47,169 nt of DNA from JBFISM01 sp041608535 (GCA_041608535.1 JBFISM010000010.1:1-47169); one strand, 5' to 3'; positions 1 through 8,272 are shown, counted from the stretch's first letter. Numbers and translations: made by a program. The notes: a model not told the origin generated them from the letters alone.

Positions 1-393
1 GCGAGTGTCGCGGCATGCTCCGACGGCGGGGCGGCGTCCGGAGGCGTATCGACGTCGGCGGGGACACCACCACAGTCCGTCGACGTCGTCGTTGCGGCAG
101 CGGAGTGGCGTTTCGTCCCGGGGCAGCTCAGCGCCCCTGCCGGAGACACCATGACCGTTGAGCTTCGCAACGATGGGACGATCGTTCACAACTGGACGGT
201 CCTGAGCAGCCGCGTTGCGACCGAGTCCGACTTCCGCGAGGACATGGGGATCGCGGGCGTCACCGCAGAGTCCGGCGCCATCGAGCGGGTGACTTTCCCG
301 ACGCCGCCACCGGGGCAGTACCAGGTGATCTGCACGATCCCGGGCCATTACTCGTCCGGGATGGAAGGCCTCCTCATTGTCGAGAACGGCTGA
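1..393 (+). CDS. Cupredoxin-domain lipoprotein (5' end outside window)
   Basis: The frame is open from the first base, so the true start lies upstream. A lipobox-like stretch SVAAC puts a candidate lipidated Cys at codon 6, followed by a short Ser/Gly/Thr linker. A plastocyanin/cupredoxin fold follows: His at codon 63 (VHNW) and then C-x4-H-x4-M (Cys111, His116, Met121 in ICTIPGHYSSGM) form a complete type-1 copper ligand set. It should be an envelope-anchored small electron carrier or copper-binding protein. It converges on the Fe-S operon, with stop codons only 2 bases apart, so a role as electron partner of the molybdoenzyme is possible, but that is inference from position only. Confidence 0.85.
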   Translation, partial: ASVAACSDGGAASGGVSTSAGTPPQSVDVVVAAAEWRFVPGQLSAPAGDTMTVELRNDGTIVHNWTVLSSRVATESDFREDMGIAGVTAESGAIERVTFPTPPPGQYQVICTIPGHYSSGMEGLLIVENG

Positions 394-395
394 CG

Positions 396-1829
396 TCAGC
401 TCCCTCGACAGTTCATGCAGCGGCGCGAGAGATAGTCGACGGTGACGGTATGGCCGTCGCCGAGTAGCGCAGCGATCCTGTCGAGCATCTGCTGCGGCGC
501 CACGGACGCTCCACACATGTCGCACACCTGGGTCGTAGCGCGGTTCAGGACGACCTGGCCTGCGGTGAGCGCGGTTGAATCGGCGATGCGCTGGACATCG
601 ATCGCCCCACGCTCGATCTCAGGACACGTGGCCGCGCATTGCATGCAGGCCGTGCAACGACCGGCGTCGAAGGAGAGGAGCAGGTCGTTCATATCGCTGT
701 CATGCGACAACGCCCGCGTCGGGCACACGATCGAGCACATGGTGCACATCGTGCAGGTCTCCGGATCCACAACGACGACACCGGTCGGAGCCGCGGCGTT
801 CGCCACGCGTACGTCGCGACCGACGAGCTCCGACAGGCAACGGATCGTCTCGTGTGCTCCCAGCGCACCGAAGACATCAGCCGACGGGGGCGCCTGGTCG
901 AATCGAGAATGAATCGGCCGCGCAAGGTCGCTGGAAACGAGCTCCGCGTCGAGATCGAAGGCGGTGAGGAGCGCCTTGGCGAAACCGATGTTCGCGCCTA
1001 CGACGTCGTCGTGGCCGAGTGGGCAGCCGGAGTCCCGACAAGACACGATCGAGGACAGGGCCGCACCCAACATGAGTGCCGCCACCGGCCATGTCCCGGG
1101 AACCATCGAGGCACAGGGAACGTCGAGCGGATACCAGTTGGGGGGGAAGGCCCGACGGGTACGCCGGTCACAGGTGAATGCGACACCGATGGGGCCAGAG
1201 GTGGCGTTGACCATTGCCGCGATCGCGGCTCTGATTGCGGCGGCGCTGACGGTGGGATTCTCGATGGCGCCGGTCGGGCAGGCCGTCACGCAGCGCCCGC
1301 ACGACGTGCATGCAGCCTTGTCGTATTCGAGTCGTCCGTCGATCCATGTGTATGCCTGCTCGGGACAGGCCGGCACGCATGCCTTGCACCCGTCGGCGGC
1401 CACGCACACGGCTCGGTCGATCTCAGGCACGGCAACGTAGACGGGTTGTGGAAGCATGAGGAGTGTCCGGCGGTTCATCCGGTTCGGCAGCACCGGCTTC
1501 GCTTGTTGCGGAGTCGAATCCGCCAGTTCGGCCACTCGGGCCGATGCGCCTTGGATCATGACCCGCAACCGGTCCGGATCGCCGGCCGCGTCCTCCCACG
1601 TGATGATGGGTACGAGCAAGGGGTCGAAGTTCAGCTCACGCGCGCGGCGTTGGATCTGCGCAGGAACGTAGTCGTGTTCGTGGAGCACCAAGACGAGACG
1701 ATCGGCATCTTCGCCGGCGGGAAGCCGACCCGGATACGCACAGAGGTCGTCGACGAATTGCACGCCCTCGATGTCGCCCAGGGCGGATTCCTCGGCCGGT
1801 GTGCGGCACCCGAACGCAGTCACCTTCAT
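396..1829 (-). CDS. Multi-cluster Fe-S protein with MvhD-like central domain
   Basis: 477 residues from the ATG at 1829, chosen because it forms an ATGA overlap with the TorD-like gene. Cysteine motifs in order: C-x5-C-x2-C-x3-CP near 142-155, C-x2-C-x2-C-x3-CP near 174-184, an MvhD/FlpD-like segment near 210-300 with Cys220, 239, 264 and 269 (SCRDSGCPLG), two more ferredoxin motifs near 359-369 and 392-402, and a CxxC pair at 436/439 and 471/474 resembling a rubredoxin or zinc site. No signal peptide or membrane segment is visible, so it is probably cytoplasmic. MvhD domains pass electrons between hydrogenase or heterodisulfide-reductase modules. Here it is the last gene of a molybdoenzyme operon and may link that enzyme to cytoplasmic donors or acceptors. 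No FAD-binding HdrA motif was found. Confidence 0.85.
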   Translation of the reverse strand: MKVTAFGCRTPAEESALGDIEGVQFVDDLCAYPGRLPAGEDADRLVLVLHEHDYVPAQIQRRARELNFDPLLVPIITWEDAAGDPDRLRVMIQGASARVAELADSTPQQAKPVLPNRMNRRTLLMLPQPVYVAVPEIDRAVCVAADGCKACVPACPEQAYTWIDGRLEYDKAACTSCGRCVTACPTGAIENPTVSAAAIRAAIAAMVNATSGPIGVAFTCDRRTRRAFPPNWYPLDVPCASMVPGTWPVAALMLGAALSSIVSCRDSGCPLGHDDVVGANIGFAKALLTAFDLDAELVSSDLARPIHSRFDQAPPSADVFGALGAHETIRCLSELVGRDVRVANAAAPTGVVVVDPETCTMCTMCSIVCPTRALSHDSDMNDLLLSFDAGRCTACMQCAATCPEIERGAIDVQRIADSTALTAGQVVLNRATTQVCDMCGASVAPQQMLDRIAALLGDGHTVTVDYLSRRCMNCRGS

Positions 1830-2491
1830 GAATCCGTCCTCGTGCTCGGCATGACGGCGCGGGTCCAATCCACATCGTGAACGACGTAGGCGTTGGCTGC
1901 TGCGGTGACGGCGCCGTAGAACGAGCCGGCAGCCGCGGCCTGGACTCTATTGACGAACCTCGGGAACCATGCCATCAGGTGGATCCTCAGGAACGTGTAT
2001 TGCTGGGCGAGCAGGCGGCCCGCCTCAGCCGGGTCACCGATCGTCCAGGCTTCACTCTCGAGCCCACACAGGGCCGACAGCGCGTTCATCTCGCTCGTCA
2101 CGTGATCGGGAGGCTCCGGGCCCATCGCCACGCCGAGGCCGAGCGCGCCGTAGGTGCGTTGCACGGTAGAGACAGTGTCGGCGATCCCGCCTCCCTCGGC
2201 CTGCGCAACGTAGAACGACTCCGTCGGTGGACACAGTGCCCCGTCGGTTCCGGACTCGAACAGCCGCACGTAGGCCACCCCGAGCTCGCTGAGGTCGAGG
2301 TCGGAACCCAGTACCTCACCGAGTCGTGCCCACGCTCGGTAATACGCGAAGTCGCCGACGCTGAGTCCGTTGAGGACACCGGCCGCCGCCCGCAGGAGCT
2401 CCAACTGTTCGCCGTTGGGATGCGTCAGGGCTGCAGCGAAGAACCGGTAGAGACCCTGACGGAGACGGGCTACGTCGACGGCCTCAGTCAT
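1826..2491 (-). CDS. TorD/DmsD-family molybdoenzyme maturation chaperone
   Basis: 221 residues, predicted all-helical and soluble, without a signal peptide. The stretch YVRLFESG...PPTESFY at about residues 94-118 matches the conserved YxxLF...(P)PYES(V/I)Y region of TorD/DmsD/NarJ chaperones, which bind the Tat signal of the catalytic subunit and assist cofactor insertion before export. It overlaps the preceding small membrane gene by 4 bases and the following Fe-S gene by 4 bases, so translation is coupled. The substrate is most likely the Tat-tagged catalytic subunit encoded at the head of this operon. Confidence 0.8.
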   Translation of the reverse strand: MTEAVDVARLRQGLYRFFAAALTHPNGEQLELLRAAAGVLNGLSVGDFAYYRAWARLGEVLGSDLDLSELGVAYVRLFESGTDGALCPPTESFYVAQAEGGGIADTVSTVQRTYGALGLGVAMGPEPPDHVTSEMNALSALCGLESEAWTIGDPAEAGRLLAQQYTFLRIHLMAWFPRFVNRVQAAAAGSFYGAVTAAANAYVVHDVDWTRAVMPSTRTDS

Positions 2492-2703
2492 CTCCCTTTC
2501 TTCTTGTCCGGCAACAGTTCATAGACCAGCGCCGACGAGAACGCAACAACGACGCCGAGCACGAACACGGTCGGAGCGAAACCGAACCGGGGGTCGCTGT
2601 CACGGACGACGTCGGCTCCCCATGGTGCCGACGCAAAGTAGCCGATCACCATCAATGCGATGCCGGCAATGATCATGGTTGCTGTCAAGGCTCGCCTACG
2701 CAT
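2488..2703 (-). CDS. Small two-helix membrane protein of the molybdoenzyme operon
   Basis: 71 residues with two predicted transmembrane helices (about 9-26 and 43-62) joined by a short loop, and a basic C-terminus ending DKKKGR. It overlaps the NrfD-like gene by 8 bases and the chaperone gene by 4 bases, so it is certainly part of the operon. I do not recognise a family. It could be an accessory subunit stabilising the NrfD-like membrane anchor. The tight overlaps and hydrophobic pattern support a real gene. Confidence 0.7.
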   Translation of the reverse strand: MRRRALTATMIIAGIALMVIGYFASAPWGADVVRDSDPRFGFAPTVFVLGVVVAFSSALVYELLPDKKKGR

Positions 2704-4009
2704 TTGCCAGCACCTCCCTCTCTTCCTCCTCGGACAGTGGCAGCGCCGGGAACGCCTTGAAGAACAGACCCACCATCAAGCTGCCCAGTGCGAAGATGCC
2801 GAGCACCACCGAGTACTCCACCCAACTCGGGCTGTAAGAGCCTGTCTCGTAGGGGAGAAGGGTGCCATGGGTCTGCGATGGCACCACGATCAGATAGCGC
2901 TTGCCGATGGCAGCGAGGTTGACCGCGAGGCCGCTCGCAACGAGCCACGAGACCCGCCACCGACGGTTCAGCGCCTGCCATGCCAGCAGCGCCGCGGGGA
3001 TCGCCAACAAGGCGACGGACCCCCAATAGACCGATGCGTACTGCCCTAACAGCAGCGCATCCGACAGCTGCTTCTCCACCTCGGGTGTTGCGTAGATCAG
3101 CGTGAGCAGTTCCACGGTCATGAAGTAGAGATAGGCAAACAGCAGGATCATGAGGAGGCGGCCAAGCCACGCAAAGATGTCCATGCCGATGCGCTCGCGG
3201 TCGTGGATCACGCGGCCCACGATCGCGGCCAGCACGATGAGGTGCCCGATGCCCGACACGCCGGCCAGGGCAACGAACGCTGGGGCCTGGAGCGTGCCGT
3301 ACCATCCCGGTCGTCCCACCTGGAGCCCGAACACAAACCCCAAGGTCGAGTGGGCGATGATCAGGAGGGGGATGATCGACAGGGCGAGCCAGAACGTGGC
3401 GCGCCGATGACGCGCCCGCTCCTCGTCGGTGTCCGTGTAGCCGGCGGCCCACAGTCGGTGGAACCACTGGAGCCTGCTGGGCCGCTTGGCCAGGATCGCC
3501 GCGTCGCGTCGAGCACCCAGATACAAATACACCAGGCTCGCGAACAGATACCCCGCGATAACCAAGGAAAACGTTCCGAAGAACGGCGATTGGGGCCGCG
3601 CATAGCGGAATAGGTTGATGACGCCACGCACGGGCTGCCCAAGGTCGATGATGATCGACAAGCCACCCAGGATGAGGGCTACGACCGTCAGCAGCTCGGC
3701 AAAACGCGCGATCGGACGCAGGTGATCCAGCCGCAGCACTCGGATCAGCGCCGCGACCGTGATGCCGGCGAAGCTCACGCCGATGAAGTACACCACCATG
3801 GTGATGTACAGACCCCAGCTTGCGCCCCCCATGGTCCCGACGTTGCGCATGCCCGTCGCGATCATGCCGTCCGACAGTTCACGCACGTAGGCGAAAAGAC
3901 CCCAGCCGGTCACGATCAGGGCACCGACGACGAACGCAATCCAGGCCGGCCCGAGACGACCGACTCCCTGCGGGAGAGGCTGAGGCGTGTTGATTGTCGT
4001 CGTTGCCAT
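2696..4009 (-). CDS. NrfD/PsrC-like membrane subunit
   Basis: 437 residues with about ten hydrophobic segments, typical of the NrfD/PsrC family that anchors periplasmic molybdoenzyme and Fe-S subunits and exchanges electrons with the quinone pool. The first helix is GPAWIAFVVGALIVTGWGL. Later segments carry the polar or charged residues (FAELLTV, HSTLGFVFGLQ) usual for this family. Its ATG at 4009 lies 3 bases after the stop of the Fe-S subunit. The order catalytic, Fe-S, NrfD matches polysulfide/thiosulfate/tetrathionate-type CISM complexes. Whether the complex oxidises or reduces quinol cannot be told from sequence. Confidence 0.88.
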   Translation of the reverse strand: MATTTINTPQPLPQGVGRLGPAWIAFVVGALIVTGWGLFAYVRELSDGMIATGMRNVGTMGGASWGLYITMVVYFIGVSFAGITVAALIRVLRLDHLRPIARFAELLTVVALILGGLSIIIDLGQPVRGVINLFRYARPQSPFFGTFSLVIAGYLFASLVYLYLGARRDAAILAKRPSRLQWFHRLWAAGYTDTDEERARHRRATFWLALSIIPLLIIAHSTLGFVFGLQVGRPGWYGTLQAPAFVALAGVSGIGHLIVLAAIVGRVIHDRERIGMDIFAWLGRLLMILLFAYLYFMTVELLTLIYATPEVEKQLSDALLLGQYASVYWGSVALLAIPAALLAWQALNRRWRVSWLVASGLAVNLAAIGKRYLIVVPSQTHGTLLPYETGSYSPSWVEYSVVLGIFALGSLMVGLFFKAFPALPLSEEEEREVLANA

Positions 4010-4012
4010 GTG

Positions 4013-4759
4013 TCACACCCTCGCCTTCGGTCGCTCGACTTCGCGATACTGTTGGCTCGGTGGCTTGCCGCCCACGTAGAAGACGCTCGGCTCCGTACCG
4101 GTCTCTTCGAGAAGGTGCCACGTCTCGCGCTCCCGAATGAACCGGCTGATCGGGGTGTCGGGGTCTTCGACATCCCCGAAACGCAGCGCCGTCACCGGGC
4201 AGGTCTCGACACAAGCCGGCTGCAGGCCTTGCTCGACACGTTGCACGCAGAAGGTGCACTTCTCCATGACGCCCTTGGCGTGTCCGCCTCCCGCTGTGCG
4301 CCGCTGCTCGCTGCCCCACCTTTCGTCGAGCGCAGGGTTCTTGTAGGGCGGGATGGCGCCGAGCGTGACCTCCTGGATGTCCGGATCCGACCAGTCGATC
4401 GCATCCGAGTAGTAAGCGTCGTTCGGCTTCTGCCAGTTGAAGTAATTGACGCCGTAGGGACACGCGAGCTCGCAGTAACGGCATCCGATGCACCGGTCAG
4501 AATCGGTGAGGACGATGCCGTCGTCTCGCTTGAATCGGGCGCCGGTTGGGCACACCTTCACACACGGCGCATTGTCGCAATGCTGGCACGGTCGTGGCAG
4601 GAACGACATCCGTGTATCGGGATAGACGCCCTCTTCGAATCGGAAGACGTACATCCAAAACATCGCCTCGGACGTGTTGTTCTCGATCTTGCACGCCTCC
4701 ATGCAGGCGCGGCATCCCTGGCACCGCTCGAGGTCGACGACCATCGCGTACTTCGCCAT
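4013..4759 (-). CDS. Four-cluster [4Fe-4S] electron-transfer subunit (PsrB/DmsB type)
   Basis: 248 residues. Four cysteine groups are complete: CxxCxxCxxxC at 13-23, PCQHCDNAPCVKVCP near 57-71, CIGCRYCELACP near 90-101, and CTFC...CVETCP near 168-186. This is the classical DmsB/PsrB/TtrB arrangement that passes electrons between the molybdenum subunit and the NrfD membrane subunit. No signal peptide is present, as expected for a partner carried out with the Tat-tagged catalytic subunit. Its ATG shares one base with the stop of the catalytic gene (TGATG), and AAGGAGGTGAGGG supplies a strong ribosome site. The C-terminal ~50 residues (residues ~200-248) form a charged tail without cysteines. 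Confidence 0.92.
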   Translation of the reverse strand: MAKYAMVVDLERCQGCRACMEACKIENNTSEAMFWMYVFRFEEGVYPDTRMSFLPRPCQHCDNAPCVKVCPTGARFKRDDGIVLTDSDRCIGCRYCELACPYGVNYFNWQKPNDAYYSDAIDWSDPDIQEVTLGAIPPYKNPALDERWGSEQRRTAGGGHAKGVMEKCTFCVQRVEQGLQPACVETCPVTALRFGDVEDPDTPISRFIRERETWHLLEETGTEPSVFYVGGKPPSQQYREVERPKARV

Positions 4760-7374
4760 CAGCCCTCACCTCCTTTCGAGACGCGGACTTTGACGTGGAA
4801 CGACTGGTCGGCCGTCATCGCCATGTACCCCTCGCCGGTGAAGTAGATCTCGTTCGGGGTTGGTCCCTGGCCCTCGTTCTGCGGGTGGGTCCACAGCCCG
4901 AAGTGAGCGGGGACGCCGATGGTGTCGGGACGAATCCCTTCGCAGTGGGCGGCGACGGTGGTCATCGACCGGGTTTCTCCCGTCACTGCGTTGTGCGACT
5001 CGATGGTCACTGTGTCGCCATCCTCGATGCCGAGCCGCCTCGCCGCCGTCGGATTGATGTCGATCCGGGCACCGGGGGCGAGCTCCGCCAGCAACGGCAC
5101 GAAGCTCGTGCGCGCCTGCTTGTGCTCCACGAGCTTGTAGCTCACCATGTAGAACTCGTACTCGCCCGGTGATGCGTCCATGGTGGGGGATCGCCACGTC
5201 GGTAACGCCGTGTAGTCCTGCCAGTAGAGCGGATCGGCGCCCTTGGCCTGCATCTGACGCTGTGCGTCCAGGAGGCTGTCACCGTACAGCCGGTGGAGTG
5301 CGCCACCGAAGGGTGGGTCGGTCACGTAGCCATACATCTTGGTGGGGCTCATGGGTCCCTTGACGAACACGCTGTGGTTCGGGTCCTCGAAGAACGCCAC
5401 CCCCTCGTCGATGCCCTGGCCTCTGGCCCATGTGTCGAAGATGTCCCGGACGGCGGGCTTGCGGTCGGTCGGCACCGCGAACGCGGCGAGGTCATCGACG
5501 AGGCCGAGGGCCTTGTTAACCTGGTCGAGATAACCACCCTCGCCATACAGCGTGCCCATCTTCTCGCACAGATCCATGTAGATGTCGATCTCTCCCTTGG
5601 ATTCGAAGAGCGGGTCCATGGGGGGGATGCGCAGCGTCGTTGCCTCGATGTACTGATTCGTCGCGCTTATCGGTCCCTCGTATTTCTCGATGGTGGCCGA
5701 GGGCAGCACGACATCGGCGAAGTAGTCCGCGGTCTCCGACAGCCAGGGGCTGATCGCGGCAATGAACTTGAACTTCCCATACGAGTCCAGGAACTCCCGC
5801 TGAGAGGCGAACGACCCGAGGGGATTGACCATGTGGAGGATCGCCACCTCCGGGAGCTCTTCTACGTCGTAGCGAGCAGGATCGTTCATGACCCTGGCAA
5901 CCATGCCGGGGAACCCGGTGTTGATAGGGAAGTACCTGCTGTTGTTCAACATGAAGTCGTAGGGTGGATCCTGCACTTCGAACTTCTCGAACTGGGCGTA
6001 TCGCTTGTCGATCTTCCACGAGAAGTCGGACAGCTGGCCGCCGGCCGCACCGATCGCCCCGACCAGCATCGGCACCATCACCATGGCTCGCATCGCCTGG
6101 AATCCCAGCTCCTGCTGAGCCATGTGATAGGCCATGATTCCGACCGGACGGTACGGGACCTCCACCCCGTCGACGACGAGCGTCGAACCGATCTGGGCGT
6201 TCTCACCGAAGTCGGTGGCGATCCTGCGGATCTGCTCTGCAGGGAGGCCGGTGATGTCGGCGGCCCACTCCGGCGTGTACTGGGACACGTGGTCTTTGAA
6301 GACCTCGAACGCCGTCGAGAACTGCTGCCCGTCGAGTTCATAGGTGCCTTCGAGCGCGGGACTCTCGGCCTCACCGAACGGCACCGGCGCACCGGTCGCC
6401 TCGTCCCACACCAACGACACCTCGGCTGCCTCGTCGCCCTCGCCGACCGTCACCTGAGCAAACAGGCCGTCGTCTTTGACGAGGGACGGCGCGTTGGTGT
6501 AGGTGGTCAGGTACGGCCGGTCCAGGTAATCCTGGGCGATGAGCTCGTGACACAACGCCAGGGCGAGCGCTAGGTCGGTGCCCGGCTTGATCGGGAGCCA
6601 CTCGTCGGCGAAGGGGCCGGCACTACGGAGCCGCGGATCGATGTGCGCGATCTTCATGCCGCGATCGCGAGCACGGATCATGTGTTGGGGCCACGTGATC
6701 CAGCAGAACTTGTTGCCTCCGGCATTGGTGATATTCCAACCCCACGACAACATGTAGTTCGTGTACCGGAAGTCGGGGTGAAGCACGGCGTGGGTGCCGA
6801 TGGTGTATTCCAGCGCCCGGTATCCCGTGTCGGAGCAGTACGCGCCGTGCCCCAACTTGCTGGAGCCGATCGCCTTCGTGAAAGCGTCGTCGTAGAAGCC
6901 CTTCGCCTTGCTGCGCCCCTTCTGCCACAGCACGAGCTTCGGATTCCGTTCGCGGACTTCGTTGATTGCGGCCGCGGTCATCTCCAGCGCTTCGTCCCAC
7001 GACGCCCGCCGCCACTCGCCGGTCTGGCCCTTGGCGTTCGTCCGCACCAGCGGCCACTTGACGCGGTTGGGGTCGTACAACGCGATGATCTGGGCCTGGC
7101 CTTTCGGACAGAGCGTCCCGTTGTTACGCGGATTGGCCGGATTGCCCTCGAACTTGATCACCCGACCGTCGACCCGGTGAGCCAGCATCCCGCAGTCCTG
7201 CTTACCTATCCAACACGTCGTCGGAACGAGGTCCTCGACGGGCCCTTGCAGGGACAGCGGAGTCTCGGCGCCCTGAGATGCGAGTGGGGAGAACAAGAAC
7301 TCTCGAGCAACGAGGGTGCCCCCCACCACCGCCGAACCTGCCTTCACGAACGTCCGGCGTGTGACCTCGACCAC
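4759..7374 (-). CDS. Tat-exported molybdopterin oxidoreductase, catalytic subunit (PsrA/PhsA/ArrA-like)
   Basis: I place the start at the GTG at 7374 (871 residues) because GGGGAGGAG lies just upstream and the protein then begins with a compact Tat signal (VTRRTFVKAGSAVVGG). In-frame ATG 7416 and TTG 7422 are upstream alternatives. The N-terminal cluster motif reads C54-x2-G57-x3-C61-x27-C89, so the usual second Cys is Gly. Cys180 in GHGAYCSDTG is the likely molybdenum ligand, as in polysulfide, thiosulfate, tetrathionate and arsenate reductases. Bis-MGD binding blocks follow, with a C-terminal molydopterin dinucleotide-binding domain (from about 730). The substrate cannot be assigned. It heads a six-gene operon with Fe-S, NrfD and chaperone genes. 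Confidence 0.9.
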   Translation of the reverse strand: MVEVTRRTFVKAGSAVVGGTLVAREFLFSPLASQGAETPLSLQGPVEDLVPTTCWIGKQDCGMLAHRVDGRVIKFEGNPANPRNNGTLCPKGQAQIIALYDPNRVKWPLVRTNAKGQTGEWRRASWDEALEMTAAAINEVRERNPKLVLWQKGRSKAKGFYDDAFTKAIGSSKLGHGAYCSDTGYRALEYTIGTHAVLHPDFRYTNYMLSWGWNITNAGGNKFCWITWPQHMIRARDRGMKIAHIDPRLRSAGPFADEWLPIKPGTDLALALALCHELIAQDYLDRPYLTTYTNAPSLVKDDGLFAQVTVGEGDEAAEVSLVWDEATGAPVPFGEAESPALEGTYELDGQQFSTAFEVFKDHVSQYTPEWAADITGLPAEQIRRIATDFGENAQIGSTLVVDGVEVPYRPVGIMAYHMAQQELGFQAMRAMVMVPMLVGAIGAAGGQLSDFSWKIDKRYAQFEKFEVQDPPYDFMLNNSRYFPINTGFPGMVARVMNDPARYDVEELPEVAILHMVNPLGSFASQREFLDSYGKFKFIAAISPWLSETADYFADVVLPSATIEKYEGPISATNQYIEATTLRIPPMDPLFESKGEIDIYMDLCEKMGTLYGEGGYLDQVNKALGLVDDLAAFAVPTDRKPAVRDIFDTWARGQGIDEGVAFFEDPNHSVFVKGPMSPTKMYGYVTDPPFGGALHRLYGDSLLDAQRQMQAKGADPLYWQDYTALPTWRSPTMDASPGEYEFYMVSYKLVEHKQARTSFVPLLAELAPGARIDINPTAARRLGIEDGDTVTIESHNAVTGETRSMTTVAAHCEGIRPDTIGVPAHFGLWTHPQNEGQGPTPNEIYFTGEGYMAMTADQSFHVKVRVSKGGEG

Positions 7375-7422
7375 GGCGCTCCTCCCCAGATCGTCAGGGC
7401 ATATTCCATCGCTCATCGACAA

Positions 7423-7746
7423 TCGACTTCTGCTCCAACCATTGGGGTATAACGATCTCTCTCCCAGGGCCGTAGGGCCTCTTTATCGGTGGCCCCATGC
7501 CCTGTGTGCCTGTCCTGCACCTATTCGACGCGCATTCGACACGGTCTGGGACTCCCTGTCGGATCGAGGACCCAGTGGTGGGGCGTCTACGGTGATCGAG
7601 CCTGCCTATGGCGCTCTTCAACTGCGTCTGCTGCGATGACCCTCGACCTGTGCGGACACGTCCATGACAACGACCTCGAGCGGTGGAGACGTTGTTCCGC
7701 TGGACAGCACGCGGCGAAGACGTTGATGCGTAACGCTTTCCGCTCG
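7423..7746. other. Intergenic region between molybdoenzyme operon and tRNA repeat array
   Basis: About 320 bases without a credible gene on either strand. Short open frames here lack a ribosome site and any recognisable protein. It must hold the promoter for the molybdoenzyme operon reading leftward; a TTATAC-like hexamer near 7447-7452 on the minus strand is a weak -10 candidate without a convincing -35. No FNR-type TTGAT-N4-ATCAA site or clear hairpin was found. Confidence 0.4.
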
Positions 7747-8080
7747 TGGGCCCGCAGGGATTCGAACCCCTCGCCCCCCAGCACACACAACCGCACACAA
7801 CGGCCCCCCGGTCAGCGCCAGCGACGATCCCGGAGGCCAAAGCAAACCGTCCACCTGATCCACGGTGGCGAGACACGATTGCGAACAGCAATCGTGACGA
7901 GGGACGCACCTCGTGGGCCCGCAGGGATTCGAACCCCTCGCCCCCCAGCACACACAACCGCACACAACGGCCCCCCGGTCAGCGCCAGCGACGATCCCGG
8001 AGGCCACAACAAACCGTCCACCTGATCCACGGTGGCGAGACACGATTGCGAACAGCAATCGTGACGAGGGACGCACCTCG
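7747..8080 (-). repeat. Two tandem 167-bp units, each ending in a tRNA-Lys 3' end
   Basis: Units span 7747-7913 and 7914-8080 and differ at only two positions (in GGCCAAAGC versus GGCCACAAC). The first 23 bases of each unit (plus-strand sense) equal 8081-8103, which is the T-arm and acceptor 3' half of the intact tRNA-Lys. Read on the minus strand, the array is tRNA, 144-nt spacer, tRNA 3' end, 144-nt spacer, tRNA 3' end. Each spacer carries a perfect 9-bp hairpin CACGATTGC-GAACA-GCAATCGTG (7874-7896 and 8041-8063). The units lack D-arm and anticodon arm, so they are not tRNA genes. Confidence 0.9.
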
Positions 8081-8154
8081 TGGGCCCGCAGGGATTCGAA
8101 CCCTGAACCGTCGGATTAAAAGTCCGCTGCTCTGCCAGGTTGAGCTACGGGCCC
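8081..8154 (-). tRNA. tRNA-Lys (anticodon UUU)
   Basis: 74 nt without encoded CCA. The acceptor stem GGGCCCG pairs perfectly with CGGGCCC, with discriminator A. D-arm GCTC...GAGC, anticodon loop CTTTTAA (anticodon TTT, Lys), variable loop, and T-arm CAGGG-TTCGAAT-CCCTG are all present. The anticodon stem has four good pairs and a G:A mismatch at position 27:43. Its 3' half is duplicated in the two tandem units downstream on the same strand. Confidence 0.93.
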
Positions 8155-8219
8155 GGAGTCAGGCTAGCCCTGCCGCCGCCGTCGCCATCCCTCCATGACG
8201 CCAGTTTCACTCAACGAGA

Positions 8220-8250
8220 GAGAAGCCGGGTCGTCGGGACCCGGCCTCTC
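8220..8250 (-). terminator. Rho-independent-type terminator after the CTPGYWK protein gene
   Basis: On the minus strand an 8-bp GC stem GCCGGGTC/GACCCGGC (8225-8232 with 8238-8245) has a 5-nt loop and, after one mismatch, four more pairs. It is followed by the T-rich run TTCTCTCTCG. It lies 22 bases past the stop of the leftward gene that ends at 8273 and separates it from the tRNA. Confidence 0.65.
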
Positions 8251-8272
8251 GTCTCGCAGTATCTCAGGCTCT

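Noticed and set aside
396..1829. HdrA-type electron-bifurcating subunit
   Set aside because: No FAD-binding Rossmann motif; only Fe-S and MvhD-like segments are present.
7747..8080. Extra tRNA genes in the tandem units
   Set aside because: Only the T-arm and acceptor 3' half are present; there is no D-arm, anticodon or 5' acceptor strand.
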